Positions 50,201 through 62,265 of a stretch of 64,000 nt of DNA are shown here, piece after piece. The position numbers and the translations under genes are program-made. This DNA comes from Schoenoplectus triqueter (taxonomy: Eukaryota > Streptophyta > Magnoliopsida > Poales > Cyperaceae), in contig CAXKVV010002144.1 of assembly GCA_964058805.1 (NCBI GenBank), positions 806,001 to 870,000 of the forward strand. Reading direction: 5' to 3'. The notes below the pieces were generated by a model. That model made no database searches and was not told where the DNA came from. It saw only the letters and a program-made list of their open reading frames with translations. The number at the start of each line of letters is the position of its first letter. Position 1 is the first letter of the stretch.

Positions 50201-53200
50201 TCGGCGGTACCGAGGGCTTCGGGTCCCGTTTTCTTGTTTTGCGCCCCCGGACTTGTTTTCGGCGGTACCGAGGGCGTCGGGTCCCGTGTACATGTTTTGC
50301 GCTCCGCGACTCGTTTTCGGCGGTACCGATGGCGTTAGGACCCGTTTTCATGTTTTGCGCTCCCTGACTCATTTTCGGCGGTACCGACGGCGTCGAGACC
50401 CATTTTCAAGTTTTGCGCGCCCGGACTAGTTTTCGGCGGTATAGAGGGCGACGGGTCCCAATTTCATGTTTTGCGCGCCCGGATTCGTTTTCGGCGGTAC
50501 CGAGGGCGTCGGGTCCCGTTTTCTTAATTTGTGCGCTCGAACTCGTTTTCGGCGGTACCGAGGGCGTCGGGTCCCGTTTTCTTAATTTGGGCGCTCGAAC
50601 TCGTTTTCGGCGGTACCGACGGCGTCGGGTCCCGTTTTCACGTTTTGCGCGTCCGGACTCGGTTTCGGCTGTATCGAGGGCGTCGGGACCAGTTATCATG
50701 TTTTGCTCGCCCGGACCCGGTTACGGCGGTACCGAGGACGTCGGGTCCCGTTTTCATGTTTTGCTCGCCCGGACCCGGTTTCGGCGGTACCGAGGACGTC
50801 GGGTCCCGTTATCATGTTTTGCGCGCTCGGACCCGGTTTCGGCGGTTCCGAGGGCGTCGGGTCCCGTTTTCATGTTTTTCGCTACCCGACTCATTTTCGG
50901 CGGTACCGATGGCGTCGCGTCTCGTTTTCATGTTTTGCGCGCCCGGACTAATTTTCGGCGGTAACGAGGGAGTCGGGTCCCGTTTTCTTTAATTGTGCGC
51001 TCGAACTCGTTTTCGGCGGTACCGAGGGCGTCGGGTCCCGTTTTCTTAATTTGGGCGCTCGAACTCGTTTTCGGCGGTACCGAGGGCGTCGGGACCCGTT
51101 TCCACGTTTTGCGCGCCCGGAACCGGTTTAGGCGGTACCGAGGGCGTCGGGACCCGTTTCCACGTTTTGCGCGCCCGGAACCGGTTTAGGCGGTACCGAG
51201 GGCGTCGGGTCACGTTTTCACGTTTTGCGCGCCCGGACTCGGTTTCGGCAGTACCGAGGGCGTCGGGACCCGATATCATGTTTTGCGCGCCCGGACCCTG
51301 TTTCGGCGGTACCGAGGGTGTCGGGTCCCGTTTTCATGTTTTGCGCTCCCCGACTCATTTTCGGCGGTACCGATGGCGTCGCGCCCCATTTTCATGTTTT
51401 GCGCTCTCGGACTCGTTTTCGGCTGCGCCGAGGGCGTCGCGTCTCGTTTTCATGTTTTGCGCACCCGGACTCATTTTCGACGGTACCGAGGGAGTCGTGT
51501 ACCGTTTTCATGTTTTGGGCGCCCGGACCCGGTTTCGGCGGTACCGAGGGCGTCGGGTCCCGTTTTCATGTTTTGAGCTCCCCGACTCATTTTCGACGGT
51601 ACCGATGGCGTCGAGACCTGTTTTCATGTTTTGCGCTCGCGGACTCGGTGTCGGCGGTCCCGAGGGCGTCGAGTCCCGTTTTCATGTATTGCGCTCCCGG
51701 ACTCGTTTTCGGCGGTACCGAGGGCGTCGAGTCCCGTTTTCATGTTTTGCGCACCCGGATTCATTTTAGGCGGTACCGACGGCGTCGGGTCCCGTGTTCA
51801 TGTTTTGTGCTCCGCGACTCGTTTTCGGCGGTACCGATGGCTTCGGGACCCGTTTTCATGTTTTGCGCTCTCGGACTCGTTTTTGGCGGTACCGAAGGAG
51901 TCGTGTCCCGTTTTCATGTTTTGCGCGCCCGAACTCGGTTTCGGCGGTACCGAGGGCGTCGGGTCCCGTTTTCATGTTTTGCGCTCCGGGACTCGTTTTC
52001 GGCGGTACCGAGGGCGTCGGGTCCCGTTTTCATGTTTTGCGCTCCTCGACTCGTTTTCGGCGGTACCGAGGGCGTCGGGTCCCGTTTTCATGTTTTGCGC
52101 TCCCCGACTCGTTTTCGGCGGTACCGAGGTCGTCGGGTCCCGTTTTCATGTTTTGCGCTCCACGACTCGTTTTCGGCGGTACCGAGGGCGTCGGGTCCCG
52201 TTTTCATGTTTTGCGCTCCCCGACTCGTTTTCGGCGGTAACTAGGGCGTCGGGTCCCGTTTTCATGTTTTGCGCTCCCCGACTCATTTTCGGCGGTACCG
52301 ATGGCGTCGGGACCCGTTTTCATGTTTTGGGCTCTCGGACTCGTTTTCGGCGGTACCGAAGGCGTCGGGTCCCGTTTTCATGTTTTGCGCGCCCGCACTC
52401 ATTTTCGGCGGTACCGAGGGCGTCGGGTCCCGTTTTCATGTTTTGCGCTCCCGGACTCGTTTTCGGCGGTACCGAGGGCGTCGGGTCCCGTGTTCATGTT
52501 TTGCGCTCCGCGACATGTTTTCGGCGGTACCAATGGCTTCGGGACCCGTTTTCAAGTTTTGCGCTCTCTGACTCGTTTTCGGCGGTACCGATGGCGTCGG
52601 GTCCCGTTTTCATGTTTTGCGCGCCCGAACTCGTTTTCGGCGGTACCGATGGCGTCGGGTCCCGTTTTCATGTTTTGCGCGCCCGAACTCGTTTTCGGCG
52701 GTACCGATGGCGGCGCCGAGGTCGTCGGGTCTCGTTTTCATGTTTTGCGCGCCCGAACTCGGTTTCGGCGGTACCGAGGGCGTCGGGTCCCGTGTTCATG
52801 TTTTGCGCTCCGCGACCCGTTTTCGGCGGTACCGATGGCGTCGGGACCCGTTTTCATGTTTTGCGATCTCGGACTCGATTTCGGCAGTACCGAGGGCGTC
52901 GGGTCCCGTTTTCATGTTTTGCGCGCCCGAACTCGGTGTCGGCGGTACCGAGGGCGTCGGGTCCCGTTTTCATGTTTTGCGCGCCCGAACTCGGTGTCGG
53001 CGGTACCGAGGGCGTCGGGTCCCGTTTTCATGTTTTGCGCCCCCGGTCTCATTTTCGACGGTATCGAGGGCGTCGGGTCCCGTGTTCATGTTTTGCGCTC
53101 CGCGACTCGTTTTCGGCGGTACCGATGGCGTCAGGACCCGTTTTCATGTTTTGCGCTCCCCGACTCATTTTCGGCGGTACAGACGGCGTCGAGACCCATT

Positions 53201-56200
53201 TTCAAGTTTTGCGCGCCTGGACTAGTTTTCGGCGGTATAGAGGGCGACGGGTCCCAATTTCATGTTTGGCGCGCCCGGATTCTTTTTCGGCGGTACCGAG
53301 GGCGTCGGGTCCCGTTTTCTTAATTTGTGCGCTCGAACTCGTTTTCGGCGGTACCGAGGGCGTCGGGTCCCGTTTTCTTCATTTGGGCGCTCGAACTCGT
53401 TTTCGGCGGTACCGACGGCGTCGGGTCCCGTTTTCAGGTTTTGCGCGCCCGGACTCGGTTTCGGCTTTACCGAGGGCGTCGGGACCCGTTATCATGTTTT
53501 GCGCGCCCGGACCCGGTTTCGGCGGTACCGAGGGCGTCGGGTCCCGTTTTCATGTTTTGCGCGCCCGGACCCGGTTTCGGCGGTACCGAGGGCGTCGGGT
53601 CCCGTTTTCATGTTTTGCGCTCCCCGACTCGTTTTCGGCGGTACCGATGGCGTCGGGACCCGTTTTCATGTTTTGCGATCTCAGACTCGATTTCGGCAGT
53701 ACGAAGGGCGTCGGGTCCCGTTTTCATGTTTTGCGCGCCCGGACCCGGTTTCGGCGGTACCGAGGGCGTCGGGTCCCGTTTTCATGTTTTGCGGTCCCGG
53801 ACCCGGTTTCGGCGGTACCGAGGGCGTCGGGTCCCGTTTTCATGTTTTGCGCTCCCCGACTCGTTTTCGGCGGTAACGAGGGCGTCGGGTCCCGTTTTCA
53901 TGTTTTGCGCTCCCCAACTCATTTTCGGCGGTACCGATGGCGTCGGGACCCGTTTTCATGTTTTGCGCTCTCGGACTCGTTTTCGGCGGTACCGAAGGCG
54001 TCGGGTCCCGTTTTCATGTTTTGCGCGCCCGCACTCATTTTCGGCGGTACCGAGGGCGTCGGGTCCCGTTTTCATGTTTTGCGCACCCGGACTCGTTTTC
54101 GGCGGTACCGAGGGCGTCGGGTCCCGTGTTCATGTTTTGCGCTCCGCGACACGTTTTCGTCGGTACCGATGGCTTCGGGACCCGTTTTCAAGTTTTGCGC
54201 TCTCTGACTCGTTTTCGGCGGTACCGATGGCGTCGGGTCCCGTTTTCATGTTTTGCGCGCCCGAACTCGTTTTGGGCGGTACCGATGGCGGCGCCGAGGT
54301 CGTCGGGTCTCGTTTTCATGTTTTGCGTGCCCGGACTCATTTTCGGCGGTACCGAAGGAGTCGTGTCCCGTTTTGATGTTTTGCGGTCCCGGACTCGTTT
54401 TCGGCGGTCCCGAGTGCGTCGGGTCCCGTTTTCATGTTTTGTGCTCCCCGACTCATTTTCGCCGGTCCCGAGGGTGTGGCATACCGTTTTCATGTTTTGC
54501 GCTCCCGGACTCGTTTTCGGCGGTACCGAGGGCGTCGGGTCTCGTTTTCATGTTTTGCGCTCCCGGACTCGTTTTCGACGGTACCGAGGGCGTCGGGTCC
54601 CGTTTTCATGTTTTGTGCTCCCTGACTCGTTTGCAGCGGTACCGTTGGCGTCGGGACCCGTTTTCTTTTTTTGCGCTCTCGGACTCGTTTTCGGCGGTCC
54701 CGATGGCGTCGCGTCCCGTTTTCATGTTTTGCGCTCCCGGACTCGTTTTCGGCGGTACCGAGGGCGTCGGGTCCCGTTTTCATGTTTTGCTCTCCCCGAC
54801 TCGTTTTCGGCGGTACCGATGGCGTCGGGACCCGTTTTCATGTTTTGCGATCTCGGACTCGATTTCGGCAGTACCGAGGGTGTCGGGTCCCGTTTTCATG
54901 TTTTGCGCGCCCGGACCCGGTTTCGGCGGTACCGAGGGCGTCGGGTCCCGTTTTCATGTTTTGCGCTCCCAAACTCGGTTTCGACGGTACCGAGGGCTTC
55001 TGGTCCCGTTTTCTTGTTTTGCGCCCACGGACTTGTTTTCGGCGGTACCGAGGGCGTCGGGTCCCGTGTTCATGTTTTGCGCTCCGCGACTCGTTTTCGA
55101 TGGTACCGATGGCGTCAGGACCCGTTTTCATGTTTTGCGCTCCCCGACTCATTTTCGGCGGTACCGACGACGTCGAGACTTGTTTTCATGTTTTGAGCTC
55201 GCGGACTCGTTTTCGGCGGTACCGAGGGCGTCGGGTCCCGTTTTCATGTTTTGCGCACCCGGACTCGTTTTCGGTGGTACCGAAGGCGTCGGGTCTCGTG
55301 TTCATGTTTTGTGCTCCGCGACTCGTTTTCGGCGGTACCGATGGCTTCGGGACCCATTTTCATGTTTTGCGCTCTCGGACTCGTTTTTGGCAGTACCGAT
55401 GGCGTCGGGTCCCGTTTTCATGTTTTGCGCGCCCGAACTCGGTTTCGGCGGTACCGAGGGCGTCGGGTCCCGTTTTCATGTTTTGCGCTCCGGGACTCGT
55501 TTTCGGCGGTACCGAGGGCGTCGGGTCCCGTTTTGATGTTTTGCGCTCCCCGACTCGTTTTCGGCGGTACCGTGGGCGTCGGGTCCCGTTTTCTTAATTT
55601 GTGCGCTCGAACTCGTTTTCGGCGGTACCGAGGGCGTCGGGTCCCGTTTTCTTAATTTGGGCGCTCGAAGTCGTTTTCGGCGGTACCGATTGCGTCGGGA
55701 CCCGTTTTCACGTTTCGCGCGCCCGGACTCGGTTTCGGCAGTACCGAGGTCGTCGAGACCCGTAATCATGTTTTGCGCGCCCGGAACCGGTTTCGGCGGT
55801 ACCGAGGGCGTCGGGTCCCGTTTTCACGTTTGGCGCGCCCGGACTCGGTTTCGGCAGTACCGAGGGCGTCGGGACCCGTTATCATGTTTTGCGCGCCCGG
55901 ACCCGGTTTCGGCGGTACCGAGGGCGTCGGGTCCCGTTTTCATGTTTTGCGCTCCCCGACTCATTTTCGGCGGTACCGATGGCGTCGCGCCCCGTTTTCA
56001 TGTTTTGCGCTCTCGGACTCGTTTTCGGCTGCGCCGAGGGCGTCGCGTCTCGTTTTCATGTTTTGCGCGCCCGGACTCATTTTCGGCGGTACCGAGGGAG
56101 TCGTGTCCCGTTTTCATGTTTTGGGGCGCCCGGACCCGGTTTCGGCGGTACCGAGGGCGTCGGGTCTCGTTTGCATGTTTTGCGCTCCCCGACTCATTTT

Positions 56201-59200
56201 CGACGGTACCGATGGCGTCGAGACCTGTTTTCATGTTTTGCGCTCGCGGACACGGAGTCGGAGGTCCCGAGGGCGTCGAGTCCCGTTTTCATGTTTTGCG
56301 CTCCCGGACTCGTTTTCGGCGGTACCGAGGGTGCCGGGTCCCGTGTTCATGTTTTGCGCTCCGCTACACGTTTTCGGCGGCACCGATGGCTTCGGGACCC
56401 TTTTTCTAGTTTTGCGCTCTCTAACTCGTTTTCGGCGGTACCGATAGCGTCGGGTCCCGTTTTCATGTTTTGCGCGCCCGAACTCGTTTTCGGCGGTACC
56501 GATGGCGGCGCCGAGGTCGTCGGGTCTCGTTTTCATGTTTTGCGCGCCCGGACTCATTTTCGGCGGTACCGAAGGAGTCGTGTCCCGTTTTCATGTTTTG
56601 CGGTCCCGGACTCGTTTTCGGCGGTGCCGAGGGCGTCGGGTCCCGTTTTCATGTTTTGTGCTCCCCGACTCGTTTTCGGCGGTACCGAGGGCGTCGGGTC
56701 TCGTTTTCATGTTTTGCGCTCCCGGACTCGTTTTCGACGGTACCGAGGGCGTCGGGTCCCGTTTTCATGTTTTGTGCTCCCTGACTCGTTTGCGGCGATA
56801 CCGTTGGCGTCAGGACCCGTTTTCATGTTTTGCGCACGCGGACTCGTTTTCGGCGGTACCGATGGCGTCGCGTCCCGTTTTCATGTTTTGCGCACCCGGA
56901 CTCGTTTTCGGCGGTACCGAGGGCGTCGGTCCCGTTTTCATGTTTTGCACTCCCCGACTCGTTTTCGGCGGTACCGATGGTGTCGGGACCCGTTTTCATG
57001 TTTTGCGATCTCGGACTCGATTTCGGCGGTACCGAGGGCGTCGGGTCCCGTTTTCATGTTTTGCGCGCCCGGACCCGGTTTCGGCGGTATAGAGGGCGTC
57101 GGGTCCCGTTTTCATGTTTTGCGCTCCCAAACTCGGTTTCGGCGGCACCGAGGGCTTCGGGTCCCGTTTTCTTGTTTTGCGCCCCCGGACTAGTTTTCGG
57201 CGGTACCGAGGGCGTCGGGTCCCGTGTTCATGTTATGCGCTCCGCGACTCGTTTTCGGCGGTACCGATGGCGTCAGGACCCGTTTTCATGTTTTGCGCTT
57301 CTCGAGTCATTTTCGGCGGAACCGACGGCGTCGAGACCCGTTTTCAAGTTTTGCGCGCCCGGACTAGTTTTCGGCGGTATAGAGGGCGACTGGTCCCAAT
57401 TTCATGTTTTGCGCGCCCGGATTCGTTTTCGGCGGTACCGAGGGCGTCGGGTCCCGTTTTCTTAATTTGTGCGCTCGAACTCGTTTTCGGCGGTACCGAG
57501 GGCGTCGGGTCCCGTTTTCTTAATTTGGGCGCTCGAACTCGTTTTCGGCGGTACCGACGGCGTCGGGTCCCGTTTTCGAGTTTTGCGCGCCCGGCCTCGG
57601 TTTCGGCTGTACCGAGGGCGTCGGGACCCGTTATCATGTTTTGCGCGCCCGGACCCGGTTTCGGCGGTACCGAGGGCGTCGGGTCCCGTTTTCACGTTTT
57701 GCGCGCCCGGACTCAGTTTCGGCTGTACCGAGGGCGTCGGGACCCGTTATCATGTTTTGCGCGCCCGGACCCGGTTTCGGCGGTACCGTGGGCGTCGGAT
57801 CCCGTTTTCATGTTTTGCGCGCCCGGACCCGGTTTCGGCGGTACCGAGGGCGTCGGTACCCGTTATCATGTTTTGCGCGCCCGGACCCGGTTTCGGCGGT
57901 ACCGAGGACGTCGGGTCCCGTTTTCATGTTTTGCGCGCCCGGACCCGGTTTCGGCGGTACCGAGGGCGTCGGGTCCCGTTTTCATGTTTTGCGCGCCCGG
58001 ACCCGGTTTCGGCGGTACCGAGGGCGTCGGGTCCCGTTTTCACGTTTTGCGCGACCGGACTCGGTTTCGGCCGTACCGAGGGCGTCGGGACCCGTTATCA
58101 TGTTTTGCGCGCCCGGACCCGGTTTCGGCGGTAACGAGGGCGTCGGGTCCTGTTTTCATGTTTTGCGCTCCCCGACTCATTTTCGGCGGTACCGATGGCG
58201 TCGCGTCTCGTTTTCATGTTTTGCGCGCCCGGAATAATTTTCGGCGGTACCGAGGGAGTCGGGTCCCGTTTTCATGTTTTGGGCGCCCGGACCCTGTTTC
58301 GACGGTACCGAGGGCGTCGGGTCCCGTTTTCTTAATTTGTGCGCTCGAACTCGTTTTCGGCGGTACCGAGGGCGTCGGGTCCCGTTATCATGTTTTGCGC
58401 GTCCGGAACCGGTTTCGGCGGTACCGAGGGCGTCGGGTCCCGTTTTCACGTTTTGCGCGCCCGGACTCGGTTTCGGCAGTATCGATGGCGTCGGGACCCG
58501 ATATCATGTTTTGCGCGCCCGGACTCGGTTTCGGCGGTACCGAGGGCGTGGGGTCCCGTTTTCATGTTTTGTGCTCCCCGACTCATTTTCGGCGGTACCG
58601 ATGGCGTCGCGCACCGTTTTCATGTTTTGCGCTCTCGGACTCGTTTTCGGCTGCGCCGAGGGCGTCGCGTCTCGTTTTCATGTTTTGCGCGCCCGGACAA
58701 ATTTTCGGCGGTACCGAGGGAGTCGTGTCCCGTTTTCATGTTTTGGGCGTCCGGACCCGGTTTCGGCGGTACCGAGGGCGTCGGGTCCCGTTTTCTTAAT
58801 TTGTGCGCTCGAACTCGTTTTTGGCGGTACCGAGGGCGTCGGGACCCGTTATCAGGTTTTGCGCGCCCGGACCCGGTTTCGGCGGTACCGAGGGCGTCGG
58901 ATCCCGTTTTCATGTTTTGCGCTCCCCGACTCATTTTCGGCGGTACCGATGGCGTCGCGCCCCGTTTTCATGTTTTGCGCTCTCGGACTCGTTTTCGGCT
59001 GCGCCGAGGGCGTCGCGTCTCGTTTTCATGTTTTGCGCGCCCGGACTCATTTTCGGCGGTACCGAGGGAGTCGTGTCCCGTTTTCATGTTTTGGGGCGCC
59101 CGGACCCGGTTTCGGCGGTACCGAGGGCGTCGGGTCCCGTTTTTATGTTTTGCGCTCCCCGACACATTTTCGACAGTACCGATGGCGTCGAGACCTGTTT

Positions 59201-60320
59201 TCATGTTTTGCGCTCGCGGACTCGTCTTCGGCGGTACCGACGGCGTCGGGTCCCGTGTTCATGTTTTGCGATCCGCGACACGTTTTCGGCGGCACCGATG
59301 GCTTCGGGACCCGTTTTCAAGTTTTGCGCTCTCTGACTCGTTTTCGACGGTACCGATAGCGTCGGGTCCCGTTTTCATGTTTTGCGCGCCCGAACTCGTT
59401 TTCGGCGGTACCGATGGCGGCGCCGAGGTCGTCGGGTCTCGTTTTCATGTTTTGCGCGCCCGGACTCATTTTCGGCGGTACCGAAGGAGTCGTGTCCCGT
59501 TTTCCTGTTTTGCGCTCCCCGGCTCGTTTTCAGCGGTACCGAGGGCGTCGGGTCCCGTTTTCATGTTTTGCGCTCCCGGACTCATTTTCGACGGTACCGA
59601 GGGCGTCGGGTCCCGTTTTCATGTTTTGAGCTCCCTGACTCGTTTGCGGCGGTACCGTTGGCGTCGGGACCCGTTTCCATGTTTTGCTCTCTCGGACTCG
59701 TTTTCGGCGGTACCGATGGCGTCGCGTCCCATTTGCATGTTTTGCGCTCCCGGACTCGTTTTCGGTGGTACCGAGGGCGTCGGGTCCCGTTTTCATGTTT
59801 TGCGCTCCCGGACTCGTTTTCGGTGGTACCGAGGGCGTCGGGTCCCGTTTTCATGTTTTGCGCACCCGGACTCATTTTCGGCGGTACCGCGGGCGTCGGA
59901 CCCGTTTTCATTTTTTGCGCTCCCCGACTCGTTTTCGGTGGTACCGAGGGCGTCGGGTCCCGTTTTCATGTTTTGCGCGTCCGGACCCGGTTTCGGCGGT
60001 ACCGAGTTCGTCGGGTCCCGTTTTCATGTTTTGCGCTCCCTGACTCATTTTCGACGGTACCGATGGCGTCGAGACCTGTTTTCATGTTTTGTGCTCGCGG
60101 ACTCGGTTTCGGAGGTACCGAGGGCGTCGGGTCCCGTGTTCATGTTTTACGCTCCGCGACTCGTTTTTGGCGGTATCGATGGCGTCGAGACCCGTTTTCA
60201 TGTTTTGCGCTCTCGGACTCGATTTCGGCGGTACCGAGGACGTCGGGTCCCGTTTTCTTGTTTTGCGCTCTCGGACTCGGTTTCGGCGATACCGAGGGCG
60301 TCGGGTCCCGTTTTCATGTT
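38250..60320 (+). repeat. HOR-C, rearranged blocks of about 1.9-2.1 kb
   Basis: Monomer orders recur here at several offsets rather than one. 40098-40391 recurs at 42082 (offset 1984, which equals 33 x 58 + 70, i.e. it contains one 70-bp monomer), again at 47148, and again at 49004 (1856 = 32 x 58). 43485-44126 recurs at 48018 (4533) and 50058 (2040). Typical components are the 70-bp monomer, the GCATACCGTTTTCATG monomer after GGGTGTT, the GGTATAGAGGGCGACGGG monomer and the CTTAATTTG pair. Several blocks are truncated or joined out of order. No gene or unique sequence is present. Confidence 0.82.
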
Positions 60321-60324
60321 TTGC

Positions 60325-62265
60325 GCTCCCGGACTCGTTTTCGGCGGTACCGAGGGCGTCGGGTCCCGTTTTAATGTTTTGCGCTCCCCGACTCGTTTTC
60401 GGCGGTACCGATGGCGTGGAGACTCGTTTTCATGTTTTGCGCTCTCGGACTCGTTTTCATGTTTTGCGCCCCCGGACTCGTTTTCGGCGGTACCGAGGGC
60501 GTTGGGTCCCGTGTTCATGTTTTGCGCTCCCCGACTCGTTTTCGGCGGTACCGATGGCGTCGGGACCCGTTTTCATGTTTTGCGCGTTCGGACTCGGTTT
60601 CGGCAGTACCGAGGGCGTCGGGACCCGTTATCATGTTTTGCGCGCCCGGACCCGATTTCGGTGGTACCGAGGGCGTCGGGTCCCGTTTTCATGTTTTACG
60701 CACCCCGACTCATTTTCGACGGTACCGATGGCGTCGAGACCCGTTTTCATGATTTGCGCTCTCGGACTCGTTTTCGGCGGCGCCGAGGTCGTCGGGTCTC
60801 GTTTTCATGTTTTGCGCGCCCGGACTCATTTTCGGCGGTACCGAGGGCGTCGGGTCCCGTTTTCATGTTTTGCGCACACGGACTCGTTTTCGATGGTACC
60901 GAGGGCGTCGGGTACCGTTTTCATGTTTTGCGCTCCCTGACTCGTTTGCGGCGGTACCGTTGGCGTCAAGACCCGTTTTCATGTTTTGCGCTCGCGGACT
61001 CGTTTTCGGCGGTACCGATGGCGTCGCGTCCCGTTTTCATGTTTTGCGCTCCCGGACTCGTTTTTCGGCGGTACCGAGGGCGTCGGGTCCCGTTTTCAAG
61101 TTTTGCGCACCCGGACTCGTTTTCGGCGGTACCGAGGGCGTCGGGTCCCATGTTCATGTTTTGCGCTCGCGGACTCGATTTCGGCGGTACCGAGGGCGTC
61201 GGGTCCCGTTTTCATGTTTTGCGGGCCCGGACTCGGTTTCGGCGGTCCCGAGGGTGTCGAGTACCGTCTTCATGTTTTGCGCTCCCCGACTCGTTTGCGG
61301 CGGTACCGTTAGCGTCGGGACCCGTTTTCATGTTTTGCGCTCCCGGACTCGATTTCGGTGGAACCGAGTGCGTCGAGTTTCGTTTTCTTAATTTGGGCGC
61401 TCGAACTCGGTTTCGGCGGTGCCGAGGGCGTCGTGTCCCGTGTTCATGTTTTGCGCTCCCCGACTCGTTTTCAGCGGTACCGATGGCGTCGGGACCCGTT
61501 TTCATGTTTTGCGCTCTCGGACTCGATTTCGGCCGTACCGAGGGCGTCGGGTCCCGTTTTCATGTTTTGTCCCCCCGGACTCATTTTCGGCGGTACCGTG
61601 GGCGTCGTGTCCCGTGTTCATGTTTTGCGCTCCACGACTTGTTTTCGGCAGTACCGATGGCGTCGGGACCCGTTTTCATGTTTTGCGCTCTCGGACTCAA
61701 TGTCGGCGGTACCGAGGGCGTCGGGTCCCGTTTTCATGTTTTGCGCGCCCGAACTCGGTTTCGGCGGTACCGAGGGCGTCGGGTGTCGTTTTCATGTTTT
61801 GTGCGCCCGGACTCATTTTCGGCGGTACGGAGGGAGTCGTGTCCCGTTTTCATGTTTTGCGATCCCGGACTCGTTTTCGACGGTACCGAGGGCGTCGGTC
61901 CTGTTTTCATGTTTTGCGCTCCGCGACTCGTTTTCGGCGGTACCGATGGCGTCGGGACCCGTTTTCATGTTTTGCGCTCCCGGACTCGTTTTCGGCGGTA
62001 TCGATGGCGTCGGGTCCCGTTTTTATGTTTTGCGCGCCCGAACACGGTTTCGGCGGTACAGAGGGCGTCGGGTCCGGTTTTCATGTTTTGCGCTCCCGGA
62101 CTCGTTTTCGGCGGTACCGAGGGCGTCGGGTCCCGTTTTCATGTTTTGCGCTCCCCGACTCGTTTTCGGCGGTACCGATGGCGTCGGGACCCGTTTTCAT
62201 GTTTTGCGCTCGCGGACTCGGTTTCGGCGGTCCCGAGGGAGTCGAGTCCCGTTTTCATGTTTTGC
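60325..62265 (+). repeat. Terminal tandem duplication, copy 1
   Basis: About 1.94 kb of satellite sequence that is repeated at once. Marker positions include AATG of the GTTTTAATG monomer at 60373. One 27-bp half-monomer is present at 60425-60451. The left boundary is approximate because upstream monomers resemble one another. Confidence 0.9.
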
